A DNA stretch of 64,000 bases from Euborellia annulipes. Taxonomy: Eukaryota; Arthropoda; Insecta; Dermaptera; Anisolabididae. Of this stretch, positions 55,333 to 64,000 are shown one piece after another. Position 1 is the stretch's first letter, and each line of letters starts with the position of its first letter. Where the stretch lies: contig JAKCPI010000907.1 in the NCBI GenBank assembly GCA_023213315.1, positions 1-64,000 on the forward strand. The letters are read 5' to 3'. The notes beneath the pieces are model-generated. The model did no database searches. It had not been told where the DNA came from and saw only the letters and a list, made by a program, of their open reading frames with translations. Position numbers and translations under genes: made by a program.

Positions 55333-55712
55333 TTAATTTCAATGGCAAAATGAGAATATACATTTTAAAGAACAACTAAAAAATAATTGATTTTTGAATT
55401 TTAATCAAAATCGTTGGAACGAATTTTGAGAAAATCGAAAAAAAACTGAAAAAGTACATCAGTAGTACTTTTTGACTGTTTTTGTTCAAAAGCTTCGTGT
55501 CACGTCCTAGGAGCGTAACTTAAATATAAAATTTCAACCTCCTAGCTCAATTACTTTATCCTTTAAATTGAACACAGCTAGACCATGTCGCGAAAACCAC
55601 TTTTTTGGATTCAGGGGACCTCAAAACGTGTATATCCATCAAAATCTCGACATCGAATTTTTGACATGAATATATACTTCTCTATATATATATTACATAG
55701 GTAAGAGAAAGT
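55333..55712 (-). repeat. RepA copy 24 (5' half)
   Basis: From the ATGGCAAAATGAGAATATAC block back to the 5' hairpin; the 3' half is missing. The TG microsatellite is lost. Confidence 0.9.
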
Positions 55713-55983
55713 AAAAATAATGTCTGCAAAATTGGAACTCATTTGTAAAACAGGAACACGTGCCCCATCGCCTTTCAACTTTAAGAATTTTCAACATTTT
55801 TTTAAAATTAAGCATTCCCTTTGTTTTCCTCTACAAATTAATTTAAAATTCCAATAAATTTATTATTTAGAATCTTTTATTTTTTAAAATACCTACATAA
55901 TTAATAGAACTAATAAGAAAAGATTTTTAATAACCCTATCTTCCTCAATTTTAATCTTGCTTAAAGCATTTGAATGTATCATG

Positions 55984-56433
55984 TCAAAAAGATCATTCAA
56001 ACTCTCTTTAAATTCTTGCTTGTCCTTGGGCCACAGCATAGTGAATAGATTCCGTCTCTTCTGCTAGGAGTCTAAATAATATATCCCGTGAGCTAATTAA
56101 TATAGAATAAAAACTTACGCCTTGAAATATGGTTCTAAAGAGAGATAGATTCAATTGTTTCATCTGTCAACAGAAATCTGTTCATATTTCTTTTTCTTTT
56201 ACATAAGGAGTCCGAGTTAAGTTAATTTTGAGTTAATTGCCATCTTAAAATTCCTATGTAATCGTTTTTTTTTGAAAATTTAAGCCCCGTAGACCACGTG
56301 TCTTTTACACCAATTATTTTCCCATTTTGCAAGAATTTTTTTTTTTATATTAAGGAACAATTTGAGAGGTACCTGCATTAAAAAAATGCAACTTTAAAAA
56401 TAAGGACCACCCTAATGTTTTTTTTTTCCTGCC
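55984..56433 (+). repeat. Tandem segmental duplication, unit 1
   Basis: About 450 bp (GCTTGTCCTTGGGCCACAGC, ATATCCCGTGAGCTAATTA, ATTCCTATGTAATCG, GGAACAATTTGAGAGGTA) repeated immediately downstream at 56434-57622. Unit 1 carries no RepA and so shows the empty site. Confidence 0.85.
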
Positions 56434-57622
56434 AAAAAGGTCATTAAAACTCTCTTTAAATTATTGCTTGTCCTTGGGCCACAGCACAGTGGTAGAGATT
56501 CCGCCTCTTGTGTTAGCGCTCTAATTAATATCCCGTGAGCTAATTATGATAGAATAAATTTAAAGAGCAGAGATTCAATTGTGTCATCTGTCAACATTCC
56601 TCAGCAGAAATCTGTTCATATTTCTTTTTCATTTCATAATTATTTGTCAGTAATATTTTTCAATTCGATTATATAAAATTATATTTAACAAATTTTTTAT
56701 TTTCTAAGTCAAAATTAACTTATCTCTCTTAAAATTCCTATGTAATCGTTTTTTAAACTTTAAGCCTCTTTAGGCCTCGTGTCTTTTATACCAATTTTTT
56801 TCCCATTTTGCAGGAATTATTTTTACTTTCTCTTATCCTATATATTTTTACTTTCTCTTACCTATGTATATATGTAAATATATATATATAGAGAGAAAGT
56901 ATTGGATTCATGTCAAAAATTCGATGTCGAGATTTTGATGGATCTTCACGTTTTGAGGTCCCCTGAATCCAAAAAAGTGGTTTTCGCGACATAGTCTGTC
57001 TGTGGGTGTGTGGGGGGGTGGGTGTGTGGGTGTGTGTGGGTGTGTGTTCAATTTTAAGCATGAAGGAATTGAGCTACGAGGTTGAAATTTTATATTTAAG
57101 TTAAACACCACCCGGGACCAAAAAAATAAGCTTTTAATCAAAATCGGCCAAAGAGTACTAGTACTTTACTGATGTACTTTTTCAGTTTTTTTCGATTTTC
57201 TCAAAATTTGCTCCAACGATTTTTTTTTAAATTCAAAAATCAATTATTTTTTAGATGCTCTTTAAAATGTATATTCTCATTTTGCGATTGAAATCTTCTG
57301 AAGACCACTTTACTCTTGTATTTCATAGGAAAGATAGTAGAAATGGTTGCCATGGTAACAAAATATAAATATTTTCCTATACTTATAAATTTTACATCTG
57401 AATTCAAATGTTCCGTACTGTCGGAAACTAAATATATGTCGACACAAAAAATCTGGTGAGACAAGCACAGTACACATCTTTCGATTACCGAAGGTAAGAG
57501 AAAGTTGTGTGCTGTGCGCCAGTCACACCAGATTTTTTATATAATGGAACAATTTGAGAGGTAACTGCATTAAAAAATGCAACTTGAAAAATAAGGCCCA
57601 TCTTAATGTTTTTTCTCCTTAT
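56434..57622 (+). repeat. Tandem segmental duplication, unit 2 with RepA
   Basis: Same order of words as unit 1. It is split between CATTTTGCAGGAATT and TATATAATGGAACAATTTG by RepA copy 25. Confidence 0.85.
56825..57536 (+). repeat. RepA copy 25 (full, with double start)
   Basis: A full copy (56850-57536) is preceded by 25 bases of another RepA start (56825-56849), so it seems to have landed in or duplicated its own 5' end. The TG microsatellite is interrupted by G runs. Confidence 0.92.
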
Positions 57623-58238
57623 TAAAATAATATTATTTTGTTTTACAAATAACGGGAATATATTCGTAGAGAAAAAAAAGGTTAGGTCCGCCGCGGACAG
57701 GCTGCGCGACTAGTTACAAATAAATTCCCTTTTTTTGAAAATTCAAATTGGCAAACCCTTCAACTTTTCCATCACCATTTATCGAGCTCTCTCTAATCTC
57801 GGTGAAAAATGACGAACATGAAAAAGTACTCAATAAAGGCTTTAATTTATACATTTTTACAATCAAACTAAAAAAAAAAGCAAAGGGCGGATATTTCTAT
57901 TCTACGTGAATTATAATACAATAGGGACAAAAATAATCAAGGTAAAATAGTTCTTCGTCATAATAAAATGATTCATATCGTTGGTAAAATTAATATTTGA
58001 ACAATTTTATTATTTCAATCTTTTTTTTAAGACCACAAGGGTTGCTTATTGAAAGTTGGATTCAAGAGCAACTTAATTGCCTTTTTTTCAACTAGCTGCG
58101 CCACTCGCCTCTGCGTCAAGTGAGGGGGAGTTCGCCTCCCCTCCAGTTGGATCGTTCCCTCCTACACATTTCATATGCCGCAATTCGTTTCAGACAATTA
58201 ATATACTTCACTTATCTTATAGCACAATTATATTTTTT
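57623..58238. other. No gene seen
   Basis: AT-rich; a less AT-rich patch at 58085-58160 has no coding evidence beyond a 62-codon frame. Confidence 0.45.
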
Positions 58239-58330
58239 ACTTTCTCTTACCTCTATATATGTTAATATATATAGAAAGTAAGTATTGGTTTCATGTTAAA
58301 AATTCGATGTCGAGATTTTGAAGGATATAT

Positions 58331-59068
58331 GTCGTAGACAGATCGTGAAATTAGACAGTTCATGAACTGCAGCCAGATCGTGTAATGGTCAAACAGTTAC
58401 ATGATCTGGCTAAAAATTTTAGACAGTTCATGAAATGCAATTGGGCCTTAGACAGATCGTGTAATGCTCGAGAATTACATGAAATGTCTAAATTTTTTAG
58501 GCAGTTCATGAACTGCCTAACAGCAGTTTTGCCGATCGTGAACTGATTGCAATTTAATGCAATAAATCTAAAAAAAAAATTTTATTTTTTCGAAAATCAA
58601 AAAAAGGGCTTCTATAAGTTGTACATTTTAAATAGCTTTAATTTAAAAAAAATTGAGGTAGATAGCTTCAAATTTGTGGCCGCTGGAATCTCCCAAAATT
58701 AGAACCCCGAGACGCGCGCGCACCTTAACTCAAGATTTACAAAGTGAGCAAGATTTGGAAAATTTAGTAATCGATAATAATAATAATATTGAAAAAAATT
58801 GACTTTTTTCGAGATCTTTATTTGCTTTACAAACAGTACACGATCGGCAAAACTGCTGTTAGGCAGTTCATGAACTGCCTAAAAAATTTAGACATTTCAT
58901 GTAATTCTCGAGCATTACACGATCTGTCTAAGGTCCAATTGCATTTCATGAACTGTCTAAGATTTTTAGCCAGATCATGTAACTGTTTGACCATTACACG
59001 ATCTGGCTGCAGTTCATGAAATGTCTAGACAGTTCATGAACTGTCTAATTTCACGATCTGTCTACGAC
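58331..59068. mobile_element. Palindrome built of short palindromes, 738 bp
   Basis: Ends GTCGTAGACAGATCGTGAAA and TTTCACGATCTGTCTACGAC, arms of about 215 bp. Each arm holds about ten copies of CAG(A/T)TC(A/G)TG or its inverse, some paired as TTAGGCAGTTCATGAACTGC and GCCAGATC...GATCTGGC. The centre holds a family C fragment (58551-58732). Flanks are ATAT. No protein frame is credible. Family not recognised. Confidence 0.88.
58551..58732 (-). mobile_element. Family C element, 3' half
   Basis: It ends CCCCGAGACGCGCGCGCACC followed by TTAA. The other end is missing. It is nested at the centre of the palindrome. Confidence 0.75.
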
Positions 59069-59467
59069 ATATACACGATTTGAGGTCCCCTGAATCCAAA
59101 AAGTGGTTTTCGCGACATGGTCTGTCTGTCTGTCTGTGAACAAATTATCTCAAGAACGGAAAGAGCTAGGAGGTTGACATTTTATATTTAAGTTAGGCAC
59201 CCCATGGGACGTGACACTATTCTTTTGAACAAAATCGGCCAAAGAGCACTAATACTTTAGTAATGTACTTTTTCAGATTTTCTCAAAATTCGTTTTAACG
59301 ATTTTGATTAAAATTCAAAAATCAATTATTTTTTAGATACTCTTTGAAATGCATTCTCATTTTGATTTCAAAATGGTTTGAAGGCCATTTTACTCGTGTA
59401 TGTAGTTCATAGGAAAGATAAGAAAGAAATGGTTGCCATAGTAACAAAATATAATCGGCCAAAAATT

Positions 59468-59845
59468 CGATAATTTTACGTATTATCCATTTATTTGTAG
59501 ATATTTTGATTCCAGTGAGATGGAATCATCCTCACTATAAGGGCGGATCCAGAGGTGTTTCTCGGGGGGGGGGTGGGGGTAATCTGGAGTGACTGGTCGC
59601 ACAGCACACTATTTTTTCTTAATTTCGGTAACTTAAAGCCGCATTCTGTACTTGTTTGCCAGAATATAAATACAAATCAAATTTTATTTATATATAATAT
59701 ATAAAATTTTCTTATTTGTCATATTGGATGGGGAGTATGTGTCGATTTGCAAAACATCTCTGCTTGTAGATAAGAGGATGATTCCATCTCATTCGGGTCG
59801 AAATTTCTACAAATAAACGGATAATAGCCTACGTAAAGTAATTTA
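59468..59845. mobile_element. Foldback element with a truncated hAT MITE inside
   Basis: Arms share TTTATTTGTAGA, TGAGATGGAATCATCCTC and, outermost, ATTATCC. The right arm reads GAGGATGATTCC...GGGTCGAAATTTC, a hammerhead-like arrangement. The MITE at 59538-59690 is inside. Confidence 0.7.
59538..59690 (+). mobile_element. hAT-type MITE, family B copy 5 (truncated)
   Basis: AAGGGCGGATCCAGAGG start, G run, AATCTGGAGTGACTGGTCGC; lost after TTGCCAGAATATAAATACAA. Confidence 0.8.
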
Positions 59846-59904
59846 ATTTTTGGCTGACATTTCTTAGAAAAATTTTAATTTGGATTAAAATTATTATTAT
59901 TTTA

Positions 59905-60090
59905 AATTTCTACCAAATTCCTAATTTCCTACTTGTTTATTTATCTGGCGTGCTTTCGTTCACATAGACACACACCTCAAACCCAACCGACCTATGTCCG
60001 TAGCCATAGTGAAATTGCATCATTTCCTATCTATAACTCCTCCCTTTGGGTTCATATATCTAGCTAATTAGCTAATCCTTTGTCTAGCGC
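59905..60090 (+). repeat. Repeat D, copy 2
   Basis: AAACCCAACCGACCT, GTAGCCATAG, TTTCCTATCTATAACTCCTC in the order of 36903-37085. Confidence 0.6.
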
Positions 60091-60370
60091 CACTCCATTC
60101 CTTTTATCTAACCTCTTCGATGACAGGGAGAGGATATCCTAATTTAAGGAGAAGCTTCTTTGTAACACCGTGTACGTAACTTGCTTCTTGCAAAAGGGAA
60201 TTACTGCAGAGGATAAAAAAAAAAAGAAAATTTAATTATATAACAATTTTTATTATTTTTCATTTGGGGGGAGATTTAATTATTATAATTAATTAACTTT
60301 GAGTAGTGAGGAGATCAAGGCAGCCTAAAGCAAATAAAGAAAAAATATATTTCTCTTCTGCTTTATTTTT

Positions 60371-60993
60371 ACTTTCTCTTACCTATGTATATATGTAATA
60401 TATATATAGAGAGAAAGTATTGGATTCATGTCAAAAATTCAATGTCGAGATTTTGATGGATCTTCACGTTTTGAGGTCCCCTGAATCCAAAAAAGTGGTT
60501 TTCGCGACATGGTCTGTCTGTCTGTGTGTCTGTCTGTCTGTGAACAAAATATCTCAAGAACGAAAAGAGCTAGGAGGTTGAAATTTTATATTTAAGTTAG
60601 GCACCCCCCTGAGACGTGACACGAAGCTTTTGAACAAAATTGACCAAAGAGTACTAGTACTTTACTGATGCACTTTTTCAGTTTTTTGCGATTTTCTCTA
60701 AATTTGCTCCAACGATTTTTTTTAAAATTCAAAAATCAATTATTTTTTAGATCTTCAATAAAATGTATATTCTCATTTTGTCATTGAAATAGGAGAAATG
60801 GTTGCCATGGTAACGAAATATAAATATTTTGCCATACTTATAAATTTTACATCTTGAATTCAATTGTACCCTACTGTCGGAAACTAAATACATGTGGACA
60901 CCAAAAATCTGGTGTGACAAGCACAGAACACAACTTTCGATTACCGAAGGTAAGAGAAAGTTGTGTGCTGTGCGCCAGTCACACCAGATTTTT
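60371..60993 (+). repeat. RepA copy 27 (nearly full)
   Basis: Complete ends and a perfect-looking terminal hairpin (60906-60991). About 40 bp before the ATGGTTGCCATGG block are deleted. Confidence 0.93.
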
Positions 60994-61052
60994 AATACAC
61001 TTGTCGACGTTTCGGCCTTCATCAGTACGTGTGCTGTTCGCCTCGAGCTTAG

Positions 61053-61147
61053 AGGGGCTACTGACATTGTTGGTGCGAACATTCGTCATGACTATTGATT
61101 CAATAGTGACATCCGACGAATGTTCGGCCCAACAAAATGTCAGCAGT
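61053..61147. repeat. Hairpin after ribozyme-like words
   Basis: CTGACATTGTTGG, GAACATTCGTC and TGACTATTGATTCAATAGTG pair with their inverses. Just upstream, minus strand CTGATGA-AGGCC-GAAACGTCGAC looks like a hammerhead whose stem II loop is deleted. Confidence 0.65.
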
Positions 61148-61149
61148 TG

Positions 61150-61935
61150 CCAAGAACCTGAATTTATTAAGGATACTAAGGATGCAAAATTTCATTTCGA
61201 GATTTCAACTGGAAATTGTTCAAACAGAGACCAATAGACAGACGGTCACTTACCAATATTTACAGAAATAACTGTCATATAACAAACACCTTTCGATAAA
61301 ATAATTTCTAAAAATATTAACTCGTCAGGCATGCATTGACCTTTTCTATCACAGTCTTAAATTACGTAAAAGAAACAAAATTCTCATTGTTTAATCCTTT
61401 CTTAATCAACAATTCTTTGTTATTATTACAACATAACACACATTGCTATCTATATTAAAAAAAAAAATAGGATGGGTGGGTGGGTGGTTTAAAGGTGGAT
61501 GCAAGTGACAAAATTCAACTGATAGCCGCCGTCATCAAAGAGAGAGACGATCAATACCCCCTCTCCCTCTTCAACAAGCTCTTTTCAAAGACATCGCCTG
61601 GCTGCGATTTTTTATTCCCTCAACCCTTTTTTATATATAATCTGATAAAAGGCGACTGACTCCCAAATAAAAAAAAAAAGAGTTTTTCTCCACCATTTAT
61701 GTCCAGTAGCTATAAAAAATTGACCATTTTAACTTAACCATAGATATATTGAACAGATTTATATTTGATGAAATTTATTAGGTAGAAAAATAATAAATTA
61801 AAAGGTTAAAAAAAAATTTCTTGAAAATATTTGATTTTGATTTGATAATTTAATGGACATATTTTCTCTACATATATTGTATTGTCTGTATAAGCCAAAA
61901 GTATCCATTGGATAGAGCCCTTCCTAGAGGCTTAG
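61150..61935. other. No gene seen
   Basis: AT-rich spacer with a short GGGTGGGTGGGTGG run (61472-61488). Confidence 0.45.
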
Positions 61936-62670
61936 AGACCTTAGATAACCGTTATTTATTAATATATACAGGGTGTCAGGTGTCACGCACCCCATTGTTG
62001 GGATCGAAAGAGAAAAATATTCTGAGCCCAAAAATCCATGTTTGGAATTTTTTGATTAAGTAGTTAATTAGTAATTAATTAATAAGTGACCAATCAGGAG
62101 CGCGCTACCGAAGAATAGAAAGTAAGTGGGATAGTAGTAGATAAATGACAGAGAAGCTTCACGTAAATTGTTTTGGTTAATTCATAAAATAATAATAATT
62201 ATTATTGAAGTACAAAAATAATAATCTCAAAATAAATGACAGAGAAGTTTCAGCTGAATTGTTTTGGTTAATGAATGAAATAATAATTATAATTTTTGAA
62301 ATACAACAATTAAAGACACAATTAACCAAAACAATTCAGCTGAAACTTCTCTGGCTTTTATTTTGAGATTATTATTTTTGTATTTCAATAATAATAGGAA
62401 TTATTTTATTAATTAACCAAAACAATTTACATGAAGCTTCTCTGTCATTTATCTACTACTATCCCACTTATTTTCTATTCTTCTGTAGCCCGCTCCTGAT
62501 TGGTCACTTTTATTAATTAATTACTAATTAACTACTTAATCAAAAAACTCCAAACATGGATTTTTGGGCTCAGAATATTTTTCTCTTTCGATCCCAACAA
62601 TGGGGCGTGTGACACCTGGGACACCGGGTATTTATTGGGGGTTCAGGCATTCTTATTTAAGCCATTTGGC
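61936..62670 (-). mobile_element. SINE family 1 remnant split by a palindrome
   Basis: AACCGTTATTTATTAATATA left of the palindrome and GGGGGTTCAGGCATTCTTAT then AAGCCATTTGG on its right are the minus-strand SINE body. Head and tail are lost. Confidence 0.7.
61967..62630. mobile_element. Giant palindrome, 664 bp
   Basis: Arms of over 300 bp meet at about 62300 with few differences: CACCCCATTGTTGGGATCGA, AATATTCTGAGCCC, ACCAATCAGGAGCG, GGGATAGTAGTAGATAAATG and AAATTGTTTTGGTTAAT all recur inverted. The ends (TACAGGGTGTCAGGTGTC / GACACCTGGGACACC) are of Tc1/mariner style. A shorter internal duplication (AATAAATGACAGAGAAG) makes it a palindrome of direct repeats. No coding capacity. Confidence 0.92.
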
Positions 62671-62671
62671 C

Positions 62672-62766
62672 GGGGCGGGCAATTGCTAGCCGGTGGCGAG
62701 CAAGGGGGTCAGAGGGCTGTGCCCCTGGCTAGGCGGAAAGCCAGCCGAAAGCGGGCTTTGCGCCTA
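62672..62766 (+). repeat. GC-rich repeat, second copy
   Basis: CCGGGGCGGGC, CTAGCCGGTGGCGAGC and GCGGGCTTTGCGCCTAG, related to 3925-4010. Confidence 0.5.
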
Positions 62767-63347
62767 GTATATTAATAAATACAATTTTATTATTTTTAAT
62801 GAAAATTTTAATTTTTAACAGAATTATAAATTACAGCAACACAAAGATGAAACATCTTCAATAAATTTTTCTTTCTTGTTAGATGTTTTAAAATTTTATT
62901 GAAGGCTTACTTATAAGCCTAATCTTTAGGTAATCGAAAATCGAAGCCTCTCGGGGCGTCTCATCCCAAGTTCAGACATGCCATGTTTATTGACATTTAA
63001 TCTCCCATTATTATTGATTATTCGTGTAGTTTTATTTATTTATTTTTTTGTTTCTTTTCCTCTTTGTTTTATTTATTTGTGTTGTGTTGTTTTTTTGTTT
63101 TGTATTGTCAAGAAGCCAGAAAAGAGAGAGAGAGAGAGAACCAGGATTTCTATTTAAATTCTCTCTCGCTCTCTCTTTCTGAGCCTATTCTTTTGATATA
63201 GAATATTTAGAACCAATGCCCATTCTCGAAATGTTTATAACCTTGAGAGTGGTGGCTAGGTAGGCTTCTGTTTTATTATTAGGGCTTAAGCGAAAAGCAA
63301 ATTTGAAATTTACAAGTAAACAGGAATAGAATTACTAACACATTTTT
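62767..63347. other. No gene seen; GA/CT simple repeat
   Basis: AT-rich spacer. AGAGAGAGAGAGAGAG (63124-63139) and CTCTCTCGCTCTCTCTTTCT (63161-63180) can pair as a hairpin. Confidence 0.5.
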
Positions 63348-63711
63348 ACTTTCTCTTCCCAAAAATAGTGTTTTCGTAACATGGTCTTCTGTGTGTCTGT
63401 GAACAAAATATCTCAAGAAAGAAAAAAGCTAGGACGTTGAAATTTTATATTTAAGTTAGGTATCCCTCTGGGAAGTAACAGGAAGCTTTTTATAAAATTT
63501 GGCCAAAAAGTACTAGTATTTTACTGACGTACTTTTTCACAGTTTTTTCGATTTTCTCAAAATTCGCTCAAACGATTTTGACTAAAATTCAAAAATCAAT
63601 TATTTTTTTAGATTCTCTTTAAAATGTATATTCTCATTTTGGCCTTGAAATCTTGTTAAAACCACTTTACTCTTGTTCTTCATTAGGAAAGATAGGAGAA
63701 ATGGTTGCCAG
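63348..63711 (+). repeat. RepA copy 28 (internally deleted start, truncated end)
   Basis: ACTTTCTCTTCCC is joined directly to the GTTTTCGTAACATGG block; similarity ends at GAAATGGTTGCCA. Confidence 0.88.
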
Positions 63712-64000
63712 GATCAGATTTTTTAAGTAGAAAATAATTTGTGGAATTAAGCAAAATTTTGTTGACGTTTTTGGCAATCTCCCCCCCCCCCCTTCTCTGA
63801 AATACCTTACAATTAGCTTCGTCCTCGTTCGGACCAAATCTGCTTTCTTAGAATCATAGCATGAATTTGCTAACTTTTTTGTTCACCTCTAATTAACAAA
63901 TAGAAAAAAAGATTCCATCTCCGAGAATAAGTGGGTGTGATGGGAAAGATATTAATATATAGCCTACACTGCATTAAAAAAAAGACTTCTTTTTTATACA

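Larger units (their letters stand above)
58239..59457 (+). repeat. RepA copy 26, split by a palindrome
   Basis: RepA 58239-58330 resumes at 59069 within GGATATACACG and continues to the GTTGCCATAGTAAC block, where it is truncated. Confidence 0.9.

Overview
This is a eukaryotic (metazoan) chromosomal window, strongly AT-rich and made almost entirely of transposable elements and their remains. There are no operons, ribosome binding sites, rRNA genes, CRISPR arrays or long intact open reading frames. Spliced-gene signals, tRNA-derived SINEs, Jockey- and RTE-like LINE fragments, mariner, pogo-like, TTAA-flanked and hAT-like elements, and many foldback repeats suggest an invertebrate, plausibly an arthropod or crustacean. 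The species cannot be named from this sequence alone.

The dominant component is an unclassified interspersed element of about 690 bp, called RepA here. It starts ACTTTCTCTTACC, forms an AT-rich hairpin at its 5' end, and finishes with a strong hairpin whose arms are AATCTGGTGTGAC / GTCACACCAGATT. I find 27 copies or fragments on both strands. Several are split by younger insertions: a LINE at 40843-41711, SINEs at 26402 and 38957, hAT-like elements at 29974 and 52310, and foldbacks at 23933, 25979, 43601 and 58331. Two places preserve an empty site, which fixes the ends of RepA.

A second recurring theme is hammerhead-ribozyme-like cores (CTGANGA, stem II, GAAAC), mostly in or beside foldback repeats. 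The best are at 47827-47888, 49112-49154 and 33563-33597, with decayed relatives from about 8.4 kb to 61 kb. Such ribozymes are known from Penelope-like retroelements and retrozymes, so these may be non-autonomous relatives. This is the most interesting system in the window, but no Penelope reverse transcriptase is present here.

Layout: 0.2-7.5 kb, hAT-like and RepA copies; 7.7-13.7 kb, the most gene-like stretch, with a chain of seven phase-compatible exons at 11242-13664 followed by AATAAA; 9.7-10.7 kb, an RTE-like reverse transcriptase fragment on the minus strand; 13.8-22.6 kb, foldbacks, a 2.4 kb mariner-derived inverted structure, and a GC-rich TATA promoter with a first exon at about 19.0 kb; 23-32 kb, nested RepA, SINE, hAT-like and TTAA elements; 33-44 kb, foldbacks, RepA and a 5'-truncated LINE; 44.9-47.1 kb, a pogo-like element carrying an 11-unit minisatellite; 47.2-50.8 kb, ribozyme foldbacks and a broken Jockey-like reverse transcriptase; 51.5-64 kb, RepA copies, a hAT-like element with a second minisatellite, a segmental duplication and two large palindromes (58331-59068 and 61967-62630).

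The transposon-encoded proteins are broken by frameshifts, stops or truncation. The only plausible host genes are the predicted spliced gene at 11-13.7 kb and whatever gene uses the promoter near 19.0 kb. Neither is identified.
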